Shown in pieces: positions 16,078 to 23,216 of a stretch of DNA of 26,731 nt. This stretch comes from an uncultured Acetatifactor sp. GTDB taxonomy: Bacteria > Bacillota > Clostridia > Lachnospirales > Lachnospiraceae. The translations under genes and the position numbers were made by a program. Each line of letters starts with the position of its first letter. Position 1 is the stretch's first letter. The notes beneath the pieces were generated by a model that worked only from the letters and a program-made list of their open reading frames with translations, had not been told where the DNA came from and searched no databases. The DNA lies in the NCBI GenBank assembly GCA_910577035.1, contig CAJTKW010000056.1, forward strand, positions 1 to 26,731, written 5' to 3'.

Positions 16078-16371
16078 CCTATATTTTTCAACAATCTTTA
16101 ATCCCGTAAAGCAGGCCGCTTATTTTTTGTAAAACTATTTGTATTTTATCATCAAACAATCGTTTTGTTAATCCGTTTTCTAATCTTTTCTGAAATCCTC
16201 CCGGCCGAAAGGCGCACCCCACGCAAAAAAGCAGCAAACCGTTTTCAAAATACAAAAACAATTTTACTGCTTTTCTTTATATTATTCAGTTACCGTGGTT
16301 ATGCCGGTACAGGCCACGCTTCTATGATTATCTGAAAATTTACGCTTTCAGGGCCGGCGGATGCCGCGCAC
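16078..16371. other. AT-rich gap between the mal operon and the sensor kinase gene
   Basis: Holds the kinase promoter (listed), a near-palindrome GCAAACCGTTTTC (about 16233-16245) that resembles a LacI/CcpA-type site, a small hairpin (arms 16332-16337 and 16346-16351) and a longer imperfect inverted repeat at about 16293-16319 after malG. None of the hairpins has a clear T-run on the minus strand. No gene seen. Confidence 0.4.
16143..16171 (-). promoter_or_regulatory. Promoter of the hybrid sensor kinase gene
   Basis: On the minus strand TTAACA (16171-16166), 17-bp spacer, TAAAAT (16148-16143), giving a leader of about 60 nt before the ATG at 16077. Confidence 0.55.
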
Positions 16372-17199
16372 TCAGCCCTTGACCGCCCCTGCCGTCATGC
16401 CGTTGACCATGAATTTCACCAGACAGAAATAGAGGATGACAATGGGCACTGCAATGAACACCGCCCCCGCCGCAAAGCGGGCAAATTCCGTGTCCCCCAG
16501 GCTCATCAGCCCCACAGCTACGGTGTAAAGATCCTTTTCCTTCAGCAGCAGCTTGGGAAGAATAAAATCGCTCCAGGGAAAGGTAAAGCTGGTCAGGGCC
16601 GTGTAAACGATTATGGGCATGGAGATGGGCAGGTTGATCCGTGTAAACACCTGAAAATTCGTGGCCCCGTCAATCCTGGCCGCTTCGTCGATAGAAGACG
16701 GAATGGTATCAAAGAAGCCCTTTTGTGTCAGGTAACCCATGGGGGCATTGGCACTGTAAATCAGGATCAGCCCCCACATATTGTTAATCAGGCCAAACTG
16801 GGTCATAATAATATACACCGCGATCATTCCCATAAAGGAAGGAAACATGCCCAGCAGCAACGTGGTCTTCATCATGGTCTTTCTGGCCTTAAACTGAAAG
16901 CGGGACATGGTGTAAGCCGTCAGGATCGTGAGAAAGGTGCCCACCAGGCAGCTCATCACTGCAATAAACAAAGTATTGCGGAACCACCGGGGATAATTGT
17001 ACATGGCAGTATCCGTAAACAATGTTTTAAAAGTATCCAGGCTGTACGCACTGGGAAAAAATCCCTCAAAGGAATAGATGGAGCCCGACTTGCTGAAGGA
17101 TGCCAATATCAGCCACAGACAGGGAAAGAAAAAGATAAAGCACACGGCAATCAATATCAAGTAAGTGACACATGTGTCGGCTATTTTCGAAGCTTTCAT
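16372..17199 (-). CDS. Maltodextrin-type ABC transporter permease, MalG-like
   Basis: Inner membrane permease of the CUT1 sugar ABC family, about 275 aa with six predicted helices. The first helix follows KASKIADTCVTYL; the EAA loop that contacts the ATPase is EAARIDGATNFQVFTRINLP (about residues 185-204); the C-terminus KFMVNGMTAGAVKG is the standard ending for MalG-type proteins. I choose the ATG at 17199, with GAGG closely upstream; ATGs at 17211 and 17223 are in frame. It is the last gene of the operon, 95 bp after malF; the gap carries a strong palindromic element that could alter its expression relative to malF. Confidence 0.93.
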   Translation of the reverse strand: MKASKIADTCVTYLILIAVCFIFFFPCLWLILASFSKSGSIYSFEGFFPSAYSLDTFKTLFTDTAMYNYPRWFRNTLFIAVMSCLVGTFLTILTAYTMSRFQFKARKTMMKTTLLLGMFPSFMGMIAVYIIMTQFGLINNMWGLILIYSANAPMGYLTQKGFFDTIPSSIDEAARIDGATNFQVFTRINLPISMPIIVYTALTSFTFPWSDFILPKLLLKEKDLYTVAVGLMSLGDTEFARFAAGAVFIAVPIVILYFCLVKFMVNGMTAGAVKG

Positions 17200-17212
17200 T
17201 ATTCCTCTCATT

Positions 17213-17318
17213 CCGCCGCGCAAGCGGCATCTAAATTTGCGGGAACTTTGGGACGCGCAGCGTCACAAATTCCGAGATTGAAAATTTCAATTTTCAATCT
17301 TACCCTCCAATCGGACCT
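17213..17318 (-). repeat. Palindromic element in the malF-malG gap
   Basis: Three consecutive hairpins: a perfect 12-bp-arm palindrome AGATTGAAAATT-TC-AATTTTCAATCT (17275-17300), an outer GGAA/TTCC plus inner GACGC-GCA-GCGTC hairpin (about 17241-17273), and GCCGC-GCAA-GCGGC (17215-17228). Part of it (palindrome, then AATTTGTG and a CxxGCG stretch on the minus strand) resembles the leader of the lipoprotein gene at 24410, suggesting a dispersed repeat family. Confidence 0.55.
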
Positions 17319-18680
17319 TTAACGGAACGTGTCCTCTTCCTTGTACGACGCGCTTCTGGTATAAATCACCAGAGAGATCAGAGAAGTGATCAGGAATATC
17401 ACCAGGCTGATGGCGGCGCCAATATTATAATAGTTATTGCTGATGGACAGGTTATAGAGCCAGTTTATCAGCAGGTCCGTATCGCTGGCCAGAAAATACC
17501 CGTCTATATACAATCCGCCTCTTAAAAAATAAAATACACCAAAATTATTGAAATTGCCGATGAACTGACCCAGCAGCACCGGGGTGGTGGAAAACAGTAC
17601 AAAGGGCAGGGTAATCCGCCGAAACTGCTGCCAGGGAGTGGCGCCGTCGATCTTCGCGGCCTCCATCAGAGTCATATCCCGGTTGGACAGAATCCCGGTG
17701 GCCAGCAGCATAATAGAGGGAATGCTGACCCAGGCGTTGACCCCCAGGCCGATCAGCCGGGCAATCCACTTGGCATCAATGTCCAGAAAACCAATAGCCC
17801 TGTGGCCCGCCCCCGTAATCAGCTGGTTGATGGGGCCGCCATAGGAAAACATAAACTTAAAACCCAGCAGCGTAATAAATCCCGGAACCGCATAAGCAAG
17901 GATGGGAAAAGACCTCCAGAATACCTTACCCTTTACACAGTCCTTGTTCAGCAATAGCGCCAGTCCTAAGCCCGCAAAGTAATTCAGGGCCGTAGAACAG
18001 ACCGCCCAGAGCAGATTCCAGCCCAGAATCCTGCCAAAGGTAGGCGCAAACTGAGACAACGTGGTAATCTGCACGAAATTATCCAGCCCCACCCAGTCTA
18101 CCAGCTTCGGCGGTACGATACTTCCGCCGTAATTGGTAAATGCAATGGCGATCATAAACACAATGGGAAGAATATTAAAGACACAGACGCCAAGAATCGG
18201 CAGGAATAACACGGTTTTATAAAATTTCCTGTCCAGGAGCTGCTTTGCGTCCTCCTTAAAACGCGCAGGCCTTCCGCCTCTTTCCAGACGCCTCTGAGTC
18301 TCTCTGGCATCCCGTACATTGGATACATGGACCGCCAAAAGGAGCAGAAGGGCAATCACCGCCAGGATGCCCATAAGCAGCATAACCACGGAATTATCTC
18401 CTGCAATCCCCAGCCAGGTGTCCCCTTCCCTGGTCCCCAGGGTAAACAGCCCCGCCAGATCCGCTCCGCCCCGGAATACAAAGTAAGCAATCCCTAAGGC
18501 CAGGACTGCCAGGTAAAGCAGCCCTTTCCCCACCTGGCCGTACATAAGCTGCCCCAGCCCCATCAGGCACATGCTGGCTTTCACCTTGCTATTGGGCATA
18601 TCTTTACCAGACTTTTCTTTATGTGGTGTACAAGTATCTGCTATCCTTTTGGCCGGCATTTTATTATTTTTGTTCTCCAT
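17319..18680 (-). CDS. Maltodextrin-type ABC transporter permease, MalF-like
   Basis: CUT1 sugar ABC permease of 453 aa, partner of the MalG-like protein. The N-terminal half has a basic start and three extra hydrophobic segments (about residues 36-66, 92-118 and 155-180), then a permease domain from about 225 with the EAA loop EAAKIDGATPWQQFRRITLP (about 347-366), followed by the MalF-type stretch GQFIGNFNNFGVFYFLRGG. The extended N-terminus is normal for MalF-type subunits of Firmicutes. The ATG at 18680 has only weak ribosome-binding signals (AAAGG 12 nt away), unusual for this window. It is separated from malE by 193 bp containing tandem repeats. Confidence 0.93.
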   Translation of the reverse strand: MENKNNKMPAKRIADTCTPHKEKSGKDMPNSKVKASMCLMGLGQLMYGQVGKGLLYLAVLALGIAYFVFRGGADLAGLFTLGTREGDTWLGIAGDNSVVMLLMGILAVIALLLLLAVHVSNVRDARETQRRLERGGRPARFKEDAKQLLDRKFYKTVLFLPILGVCVFNILPIVFMIAIAFTNYGGSIVPPKLVDWVGLDNFVQITTLSQFAPTFGRILGWNLLWAVCSTALNYFAGLGLALLLNKDCVKGKVFWRSFPILAYAVPGFITLLGFKFMFSYGGPINQLITGAGHRAIGFLDIDAKWIARLIGLGVNAWVSIPSIMLLATGILSNRDMTLMEAAKIDGATPWQQFRRITLPFVLFSTTPVLLGQFIGNFNNFGVFYFLRGGLYIDGYFLASDTDLLINWLYNLSISNNYYNIGAAISLVIFLITSLISLVIYTRSASYKEEDTFR

Positions 18681-18721
18681 ATATTCTCATGCCTTTCTGA
18701 ATCTGTCCGTTTGTTTCTGCC

Positions 18722-18873
18722 GAACCGGCCGCTGATCCGGTTGTGCTGACCCGGCCGCCGATCTGGCCCTGCTGACCCGGCTTCTGATCCGGTCCTGCTG
18801 ACCCGGCCGCCGATCTGGCCCTGCCGGCCCGGCCGCCGATTTGGTTCCTGCCGGCCCGGCCGCCGTTACCCTG
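18722..18873 (-). repeat. GC-rich 26-bp tandem repeats between malE and malF
   Basis: Five imperfect units of 26, 26, 26, 26 and 27 bp begin at 18722, 18748, 18774, 18800 and 18826, and a partial sixth runs from 18853 to the malE stop codon at 18874. The plus-strand core is GACCCGGCCGCCGATCTGGC; unit 3 differs most. Each unit contains short palindromes such as CGGCCG. A 26-bp period is not a multiple of three and the block lies wholly between stop and start codons, so it is non-coding. Its position matches that of REP sequences between malE and malF in E. coli. Confidence 0.85.
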
Positions 18874-20400
18874 TCAGTTCGTTCCTGCCAGCGTATGCAC
18901 TGCGTCATAGATCTGGACGTCCACGGAAGCCAGCCCGTTCTTAATGTCCTCCAGCGTCTTGTACTTCTTCTCCGCCTCCGGCCGGAATGCGTCCTTGGCA
19001 AGATCCTCAAAGAAAGTCTGACCCGGCGTCCAGATCTGCTCCACCGCCCGGATGGAGGGCATGACCACAATATTACCGGCATCCAGATTATGATACATAA
19101 TCTCCGACACACCGCCAACCGCATCCGCCACGTCATTTCTGGCCGGCACAATACCCAGCATTTCGTTTCGACGAAGCATCATCTCATAGCCTGTGGCAAA
19201 CTCCACAAAGGCCAGGCAGGCATTGGGTGACTTTGTATAGGCACTGATGGCATAGCCGTTGACACCGCCCATGGCCTTTAAGGGAATCAGCTCCGGGTCC
19301 TCTTCCGTCAGGTCGCCGCTTGCCGGTAACTTGGGGATTTCCGTGATTACCAGATTCTCCTCCGCCAGGGCCGCCGCCTCTTCCTCGCTCATTCCCTGCG
19401 CCTGATAAGCCAGCCGCAGCTCCTTTAGAAACAGGGTATAGACATCCGGAGTGGTCATGGTGGCAAAATACGTTCCGTCTGCCAGCTTGCTGTAAGCGCT
19501 CACCGTAATGGAATCGTCGATACAGCCCTCGTTCATCAGAGCTGCCTGCTGCAAAAGCACATTGGCGCCAATCTCCGCATTCCCTGCGGAAAAGCCCAAA
19601 TCATCCGCATTGGTATTTTGATCCCCAAATACATAGCCCCCGTAGGAAAAGAGAAATCCGGAGGAGAAATACACATCATAAAGAGAGCGCATATATCCAT
19701 AGCAGCCGTCGTTCCTGGCCACAATCTCCTGGGAATATCTGTACATATCGTTCCAGTTTTCCACCATGTCCGGCACCTGATTGCCGTTTTTATCCCAGGT
19801 AGCCTCCCAGTCCTCAGGCAAAAGATCCTTTCGGTAATACAGCATGGAGGACTGCACGTTTACCGGCACCCCCATGTAATACCGAACGCCGTTTACAGTT
19901 GCCTGATACGCATTCCAGGCATTTTCCGTGATCTGGGAGAAGCACTCCAGACGCTCCGCGGGAATGGGATAAATATGCTTTCCCTCCACATACTTCATCA
20001 GCACATCATTGGCCTGATAGAGTACGTCAGGACCGTATCCGTAAGGGCCGTCATCCGCCAGATTGCTGTATTGGTCCATATTGGCGTCCACCGCCACGAT
20101 CCCGTACTCCGCATATTTTGCGTTGAAAGCATCTATCAGCTCCTGGAAATACCCCTGCTCAATGGCCGTATCATTTTCCAGAACCCGGATCGTCACGTTC
20201 CGCTCCAGCTCACCGCTGTAAATATTGCTCAAATCCACGCCGCCGGCATTTTCCCCCGTGCCGGTTACTCCCCCGGCCTGCCCTGCTCCTGACTGCCCTG
20301 TGCCTTCTCCCGACTGCTGTCCGCCTTCGCCGCCGCAACCGCAAAACAGTCCTGTACACAGGACACCTGATAAAACCAGCGCTGTTATCTTCTTTTTCAT
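18874..20400 (-). CDS. Maltodextrin-binding lipoprotein, MalE-like (CUT1 substrate-binding protein)
   Basis: Extracellular solute-binding lipoprotein of 508 aa for the MalF/MalG transporter. The signal peptide MKKKITALVL...GLFCGCGG has a lipid-attachment Cys at about residue 22, followed by a Gly/Gln/Ser-rich linker to about 55. The mature domain has the typical SBP_bac_1 pattern: TIRVLEND near the start, FNAKYAEYGI, GYGPDVLYQANDVL, IYPIPAE, a GVPVNVQSSMLYYRKDLL lobe-crossing strand, MGGVNGYAISAYTKSPNACLAFVEF and a C-terminal helix region. It is rather longer than classical MalE (about 370-400 mature residues). The ATG at 20400 has GGAGG 4 nt upstream; an ATG at 20421 lies before that site and is rejected. 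It lies 48 bp after the neopullulanase-like gene. Confidence 0.92.
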   Translation of the reverse strand: MKKKITALVLSGVLCTGLFCGCGGEGGQQSGEGTGQSGAGQAGGVTGTGENAGGVDLSNIYSGELERNVTIRVLENDTAIEQGYFQELIDAFNAKYAEYGIVAVDANMDQYSNLADDGPYGYGPDVLYQANDVLMKYVEGKHIYPIPAERLECFSQITENAWNAYQATVNGVRYYMGVPVNVQSSMLYYRKDLLPEDWEATWDKNGNQVPDMVENWNDMYRYSQEIVARNDGCYGYMRSLYDVYFSSGFLFSYGGYVFGDQNTNADDLGFSAGNAEIGANVLLQQAALMNEGCIDDSITVSAYSKLADGTYFATMTTPDVYTLFLKELRLAYQAQGMSEEEAAALAEENLVITEIPKLPASGDLTEEDPELIPLKAMGGVNGYAISAYTKSPNACLAFVEFATGYEMMLRRNEMLGIVPARNDVADAVGGVSEIMYHNLDAGNIVVMPSIRAVEQIWTPGQTFFEDLAKDAFRPEAEKKYKTLEDIKNGLASVDVQIYDAVHTLAGTN

Positions 20401-20448
20401 TTTTCCTCCATTCTGAAACAATCTATGCCGAAGAACGCGGGCAGAATA

Positions 20449-22212
20449 TCAATTCTGCTCTGCGGTCATGGGGATTTGTGATGCTTCTGCACAAATCCCC
20501 GGTCTCCGGGAATGCCTTCTGCGGAGGACCACAAAGCCCTCAGCCTCCAGGCAGCCTTCCGCATAACCGTTTCCGACGATTGCTTCTCCCTCTGCTGCAA
20601 TCGTCCTTGTTTCCTTCGTCCGATTGCAGTACAGTGTCAATTCCTCTTCCTTCAAAAAACGCTTCAGCACAAACAGCTCATTCTTACTATACAGCCGGAT
20701 GCTGCCTGTCTGCACTGCCTTTTCCTTTCTCAAAGCCAGCAGATCCTTGATTTTTTCCATGCAGTACCTATCCCAATGGCTTTCCTCCCAGTCGAAACAG
20801 CGCCGATTGTCCGGGTCGTAGCCTCCCTCCAGCAGAATCTCCGTACCATAATAGAGGCAGGGCGCTCCCACAAACATAACCATCACTGCCACCGCCGAAA
20901 GCAGTCTGTCCCGGTCACAGCCCACCCAGGTATAAAACCGGTCCGTGTCATGGGAATCCAGCAGGTTCATCATCATCCGGTTCACCTGGTCCGTATTGCG
21001 CATCAGCAGACCGTTCAGCTTCCAGGCAAACTGCTCCGCATCAAAGGCGCCGAAGGCATAATAATCCAGGCAGGCCTTGGTAAAGGCATAGTTCATAATA
21101 CTGTCATACTGATCTCCCCCCAGAAAAGGATTGGCATCATGCCAGTTCTCTCCGATCACGGCACAGTCCGCTTTCACTGCTTTCACCCTTTTGCGGAACA
21201 GACGCCAGAAATCATGGGATACTTCGTCGGATACGTCAAGACGCCATCCGTCTATATCATACCTTTCAATCCAGGATACCCCAATGTCCAGCAGGAACTC
21301 CTGTACCTGCGGATTGGAGGTATTGAACTTCGGCATATAATCGCAGAAGGAAAACACTTCATAATTCAAAGGCTCCTTCTCCGGCCTCTCCCCCCGGATG
21401 ATGAACCAGTGGAAATAGGGTGACTCCTTTCCCCTCCTTACCACGTCCTGAAACTGGGCCAGATTCTCGCTGCAATGGTTAAATACAGCATCCAGTACTA
21501 CCCGGATTCCCCGGATATGGGCTTCCCGGACCAGCCTGCCGAAATCCTCGTTGCTGCCGAAATGACTGTCAATATTGGCATAGTCCGAAATGTCATATTT
21601 GTGATTGGAGACGGATTGAAATACCGGAGTAAGATACAGGGCATTGATCCCCAGCCCTTTCAGATAATCCAGCTTGCGGATAATTCCCGGAAGATCCCCG
21701 CCGGCAAAGCTTTTCGGGTGAGGCTTCTCCCCCCATTCCATATTGACATATGTGTCATCTTTATCCTGCAGGCCCCTGCAGAAGCGCTCCACAAAGATCT
21801 CATAAAACACCGCACTTTCCATCCAGGGTACTTCCCTGTGAATGTCTGCCGAATTTATATAAGGCAGCTGGAAAAAGTTAAAATACGCCAGAGAGAAATC
21901 ATAGGCATCGCTCAGTCCGTCCTCCGAATAATACAGCTCTTCCCCCCGGGCCTTCAGCCGAAAAATATAACTGAGCCTTACATCCTCCAGCTTCAGCTTC
22001 ACCTCATACCAGGCAAACAGCCTGTCCTCGTACTTCCGCTCCATTTCTCCGCTGAGCTGACGCATCTGAATCACATATTTACTTTCATAGATTACCCATA
22101 CCTCATCCAGCGGATCCCTTTTGTCCACACGAAGCCGCAGTATGACCTCTTTCTCCGAAACCGGGAAGCAATACCGGGAATCCGGTATATGTAAAATTGC
22201 CTGTTCGTTCAT
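20449..22212 (-). CDS. GH13_20-like neopullulanase/cyclomaltodextrinase/maltogenic amylase
   Basis: Alpha-glucan hydrolase of 587 aa with no signal peptide, so cytoplasmic, acting on imported maltodextrins or cyclodextrins. An N-terminal beta domain (about 1-120) matches the CBM34-like dimerisation domain of this subfamily, followed by the (beta/alpha)8 barrel starting VFYEIFVERF. Catalytic regions: DAVFNH (241-246), GWRLDVSDE with nucleophile Asp326, GENWHD with acid Glu355, and LLDSHDTDR with Asp422. The motif CLYYGTEILLEGGYDPDNRR is typical of GH13_20, though the usual Asp in YYGDE is Thr. The C-terminal beta domain is short, with a 20-residue polar tail. First gene of the mal operon; AGGAG lies 10 nt upstream of the ATG. 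Confidence 0.92.
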   Translation of the reverse strand: MNEQAILHIPDSRYCFPVSEKEVILRLRVDKRDPLDEVWVIYESKYVIQMRQLSGEMERKYEDRLFAWYEVKLKLEDVRLSYIFRLKARGEELYYSEDGLSDAYDFSLAYFNFFQLPYINSADIHREVPWMESAVFYEIFVERFCRGLQDKDDTYVNMEWGEKPHPKSFAGGDLPGIIRKLDYLKGLGINALYLTPVFQSVSNHKYDISDYANIDSHFGSNEDFGRLVREAHIRGIRVVLDAVFNHCSENLAQFQDVVRRGKESPYFHWFIIRGERPEKEPLNYEVFSFCDYMPKFNTSNPQVQEFLLDIGVSWIERYDIDGWRLDVSDEVSHDFWRLFRKRVKAVKADCAVIGENWHDANPFLGGDQYDSIMNYAFTKACLDYYAFGAFDAEQFAWKLNGLLMRNTDQVNRMMMNLLDSHDTDRFYTWVGCDRDRLLSAVAVMVMFVGAPCLYYGTEILLEGGYDPDNRRCFDWEESHWDRYCMEKIKDLLALRKEKAVQTGSIRLYSKNELFVLKRFLKEEELTLYCNRTKETRTIAAEGEAIVGNGYAEGCLEAEGFVVLRRRHSRRPGICAEASQIPMTAEQN

Positions 22213-22353
22213 ATTTTACTCTTTCTCCTGTTCTGCTGTTCCTTTATTCTGCCGCTTCTTTTCCCATCTGCTCCGCAATCCGCTTTCAGGCAGTTATTTG
22301 CGTTTTTTGCCGGCCGCATTGACAAAAGCCGACATGCAGTATATAAATAAACT
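22213..22353. promoter_or_regulatory. Divergent control region of mal operon and LacI gene
   Basis: 141 bp shared by the mal operon (minus) and the compact LacI gene (plus). The plus-strand promoter is clear. For the minus strand, TTGTCA at 22325-22320 overlaps the LacI -35, but the downstream -10 candidates (CGCAAA, CAAATA) are poor. The stretch GCGTTTTTTGC and its surroundings is a possible operator. Repressor control of both directions is inference from the arrangement. Confidence 0.45.
22319..22347 (+). promoter_or_regulatory. Promoter of the compact LacI gene, apparently leaderless
   Basis: Consensus TTGACA (22319-22324), exactly 17 bp, then TATAAA (22342-22347). The ATG begins at 22354, the position where transcription should start. 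The six bases between contain no ribosome-binding site. Confidence 0.72.
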
Positions 22354-23157
22354 ATGAGCAAAAAATATACCATTCGAGATATTGCCAGACAGGCAGGGGT
22401 CTCCGTAGCCACAGTGTCCTATGTGATTAACCACCGGGAAGATCAGCGCATCAGCGAGGAAACCAAAAAGAAGGTATGGCAGATCATTAATCTGCTGGAC
22501 TACAGGCCCAACGCCTCCGCAAAGTCTCTTGCCACCAATAAAACCTATAATATCGCCTTGTTCCTGCGCCGGGAAACATCCCTTTACAAGCGCTCCGAGC
22601 AGCTTGCCGTTGCGGATGCCCTGGCCTCGGTGCTGCAGTCCCACGGATACCATCTGCTGCTGGAAAGCGAGGAAAATGTCTCCCGAATCGACTATGCGGA
22701 CGCTATTCTCTGCTATGACACGGACACGGATTTCTTTAATCACGTGGGGGACAACAACCTGATTCCCCTGATCGCCATTGACAGCCTCACCCCTTTGCAG
22801 ATCTTTTTCCAGGTGTGCACGGACTATGCCGGCATCAAGGCCAAAGCAGCAGAACATTTCGGCAGTGACGATTTCCGCTATCTCTGCCTTGCCCCAAATA
22901 ACGCAGAGCTCGGCAGGCTGATCCGGAGCACCTTTCCCTCTGTGATCTTCGTGCCGGATAACGATTCCGGCCCTTCGGGAGAACTTCCGGCCCTTTCCGG
23001 AAATATCCTGTACAGCCAGCAGGCCCTTGCTCCGCTGGCAGGCCCCGGCGGCTTTTATGCCGCCTGCTGTCTGCGGGAAAAGATGGAGCAGGTCTTTGCC
23101 TGTTTTGAGCTGGCCGTAAACCGCGTCCCCGATTGTGAACATAACCTGTTTATCTGA
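22354..23157 (+). CDS. LacI-family regulator with shortened effector domain
   Basis: Repressor of 267 aa, against 330-340 aa for the family. The DNA-binding part is complete: YTIRDIARQAGVSVATVSYVI (about residues 5-25) and the hinge YRPNASAKSLAT (about 51-62) with the conserved Ala-x-x-Leu. The effector domain covers only about 200 residues: IALFLRR, the helix SEQLAVADALASVLQSHGYHLLL, DAILCY, PLIAIDS, YRYLCLAP-like strands. The usual late segment (IPEDISVIGFDD and PPLTTV) is not recognisable, yet the reading frame is clean and ends in front of a strong terminator, so this looks like a natural compact form and not a truncation. It is divergent from the mal operon, its likely target. Ligand presumably maltose/maltodextrin; inference. 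Confidence 0.88.
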   Translation: MSKKYTIRDIARQAGVSVATVSYVINHREDQRISEETKKKVWQIINLLDYRPNASAKSLATNKTYNIALFLRRETSLYKRSEQLAVADALASVLQSHGYHLLLESEENVSRIDYADAILCYDTDTDFFNHVGDNNLIPLIAIDSLTPLQIFFQVCTDYAGIKAKAAEHFGSDDFRYLCLAPNNAELGRLIRSTFPSVIFVPDNDSGPSGELPALSGNILYSQQALAPLAGPGGFYAACCLREKMEQVFACFELAVNRVPDCEHNLFI

Positions 23158-23163
23158 CATGCC

Positions 23164-23197
23164 CCTGCCGCAGAAGCTGCGGCAGGAGCTTTCTTTT
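23164..23197 (+). terminator. Intrinsic terminator of the compact LacI gene
   Basis: A perfect 10-bp stem CCTGCCGCAG-AAG-CTGCGGCAGG (23164-23186) is followed by AGCTTTCTTTT. It starts 7 nt after the stop codon. On the minus strand it also follows the lipoprotein gene, but without a T-run there. Confidence 0.85.
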
Positions 23198-23216
23198 AAA
23201 TCCTGCCTGCCTTACA

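Noticed and set aside
18722..18873. CRISPR array
   Set aside because: Units are contiguous without spacers and are imperfect, and there are no cas genes, so this is a tandem repeat.
18687..19151. An Arg/Pro/Ala/Gly-rich frame covering the malE 3' end and the tandem repeats
   Set aside because: It is a shifted frame of malE that stays open because of repeat composition; the 26-bp period does not give a periodic protein.
20512..21423. A 303-codon plus-strand open frame opposite the neopullulanase-like gene
   Set aside because: Antisense to GH13 catalytic regions; no recognisable features.
22294..23160. A 288-codon minus-strand open frame opposite the compact LacI gene
   Set aside because: The LacI helix-turn-helix, promoter and terminator support the plus strand; the minus frame has no domain or ribosome-binding site.
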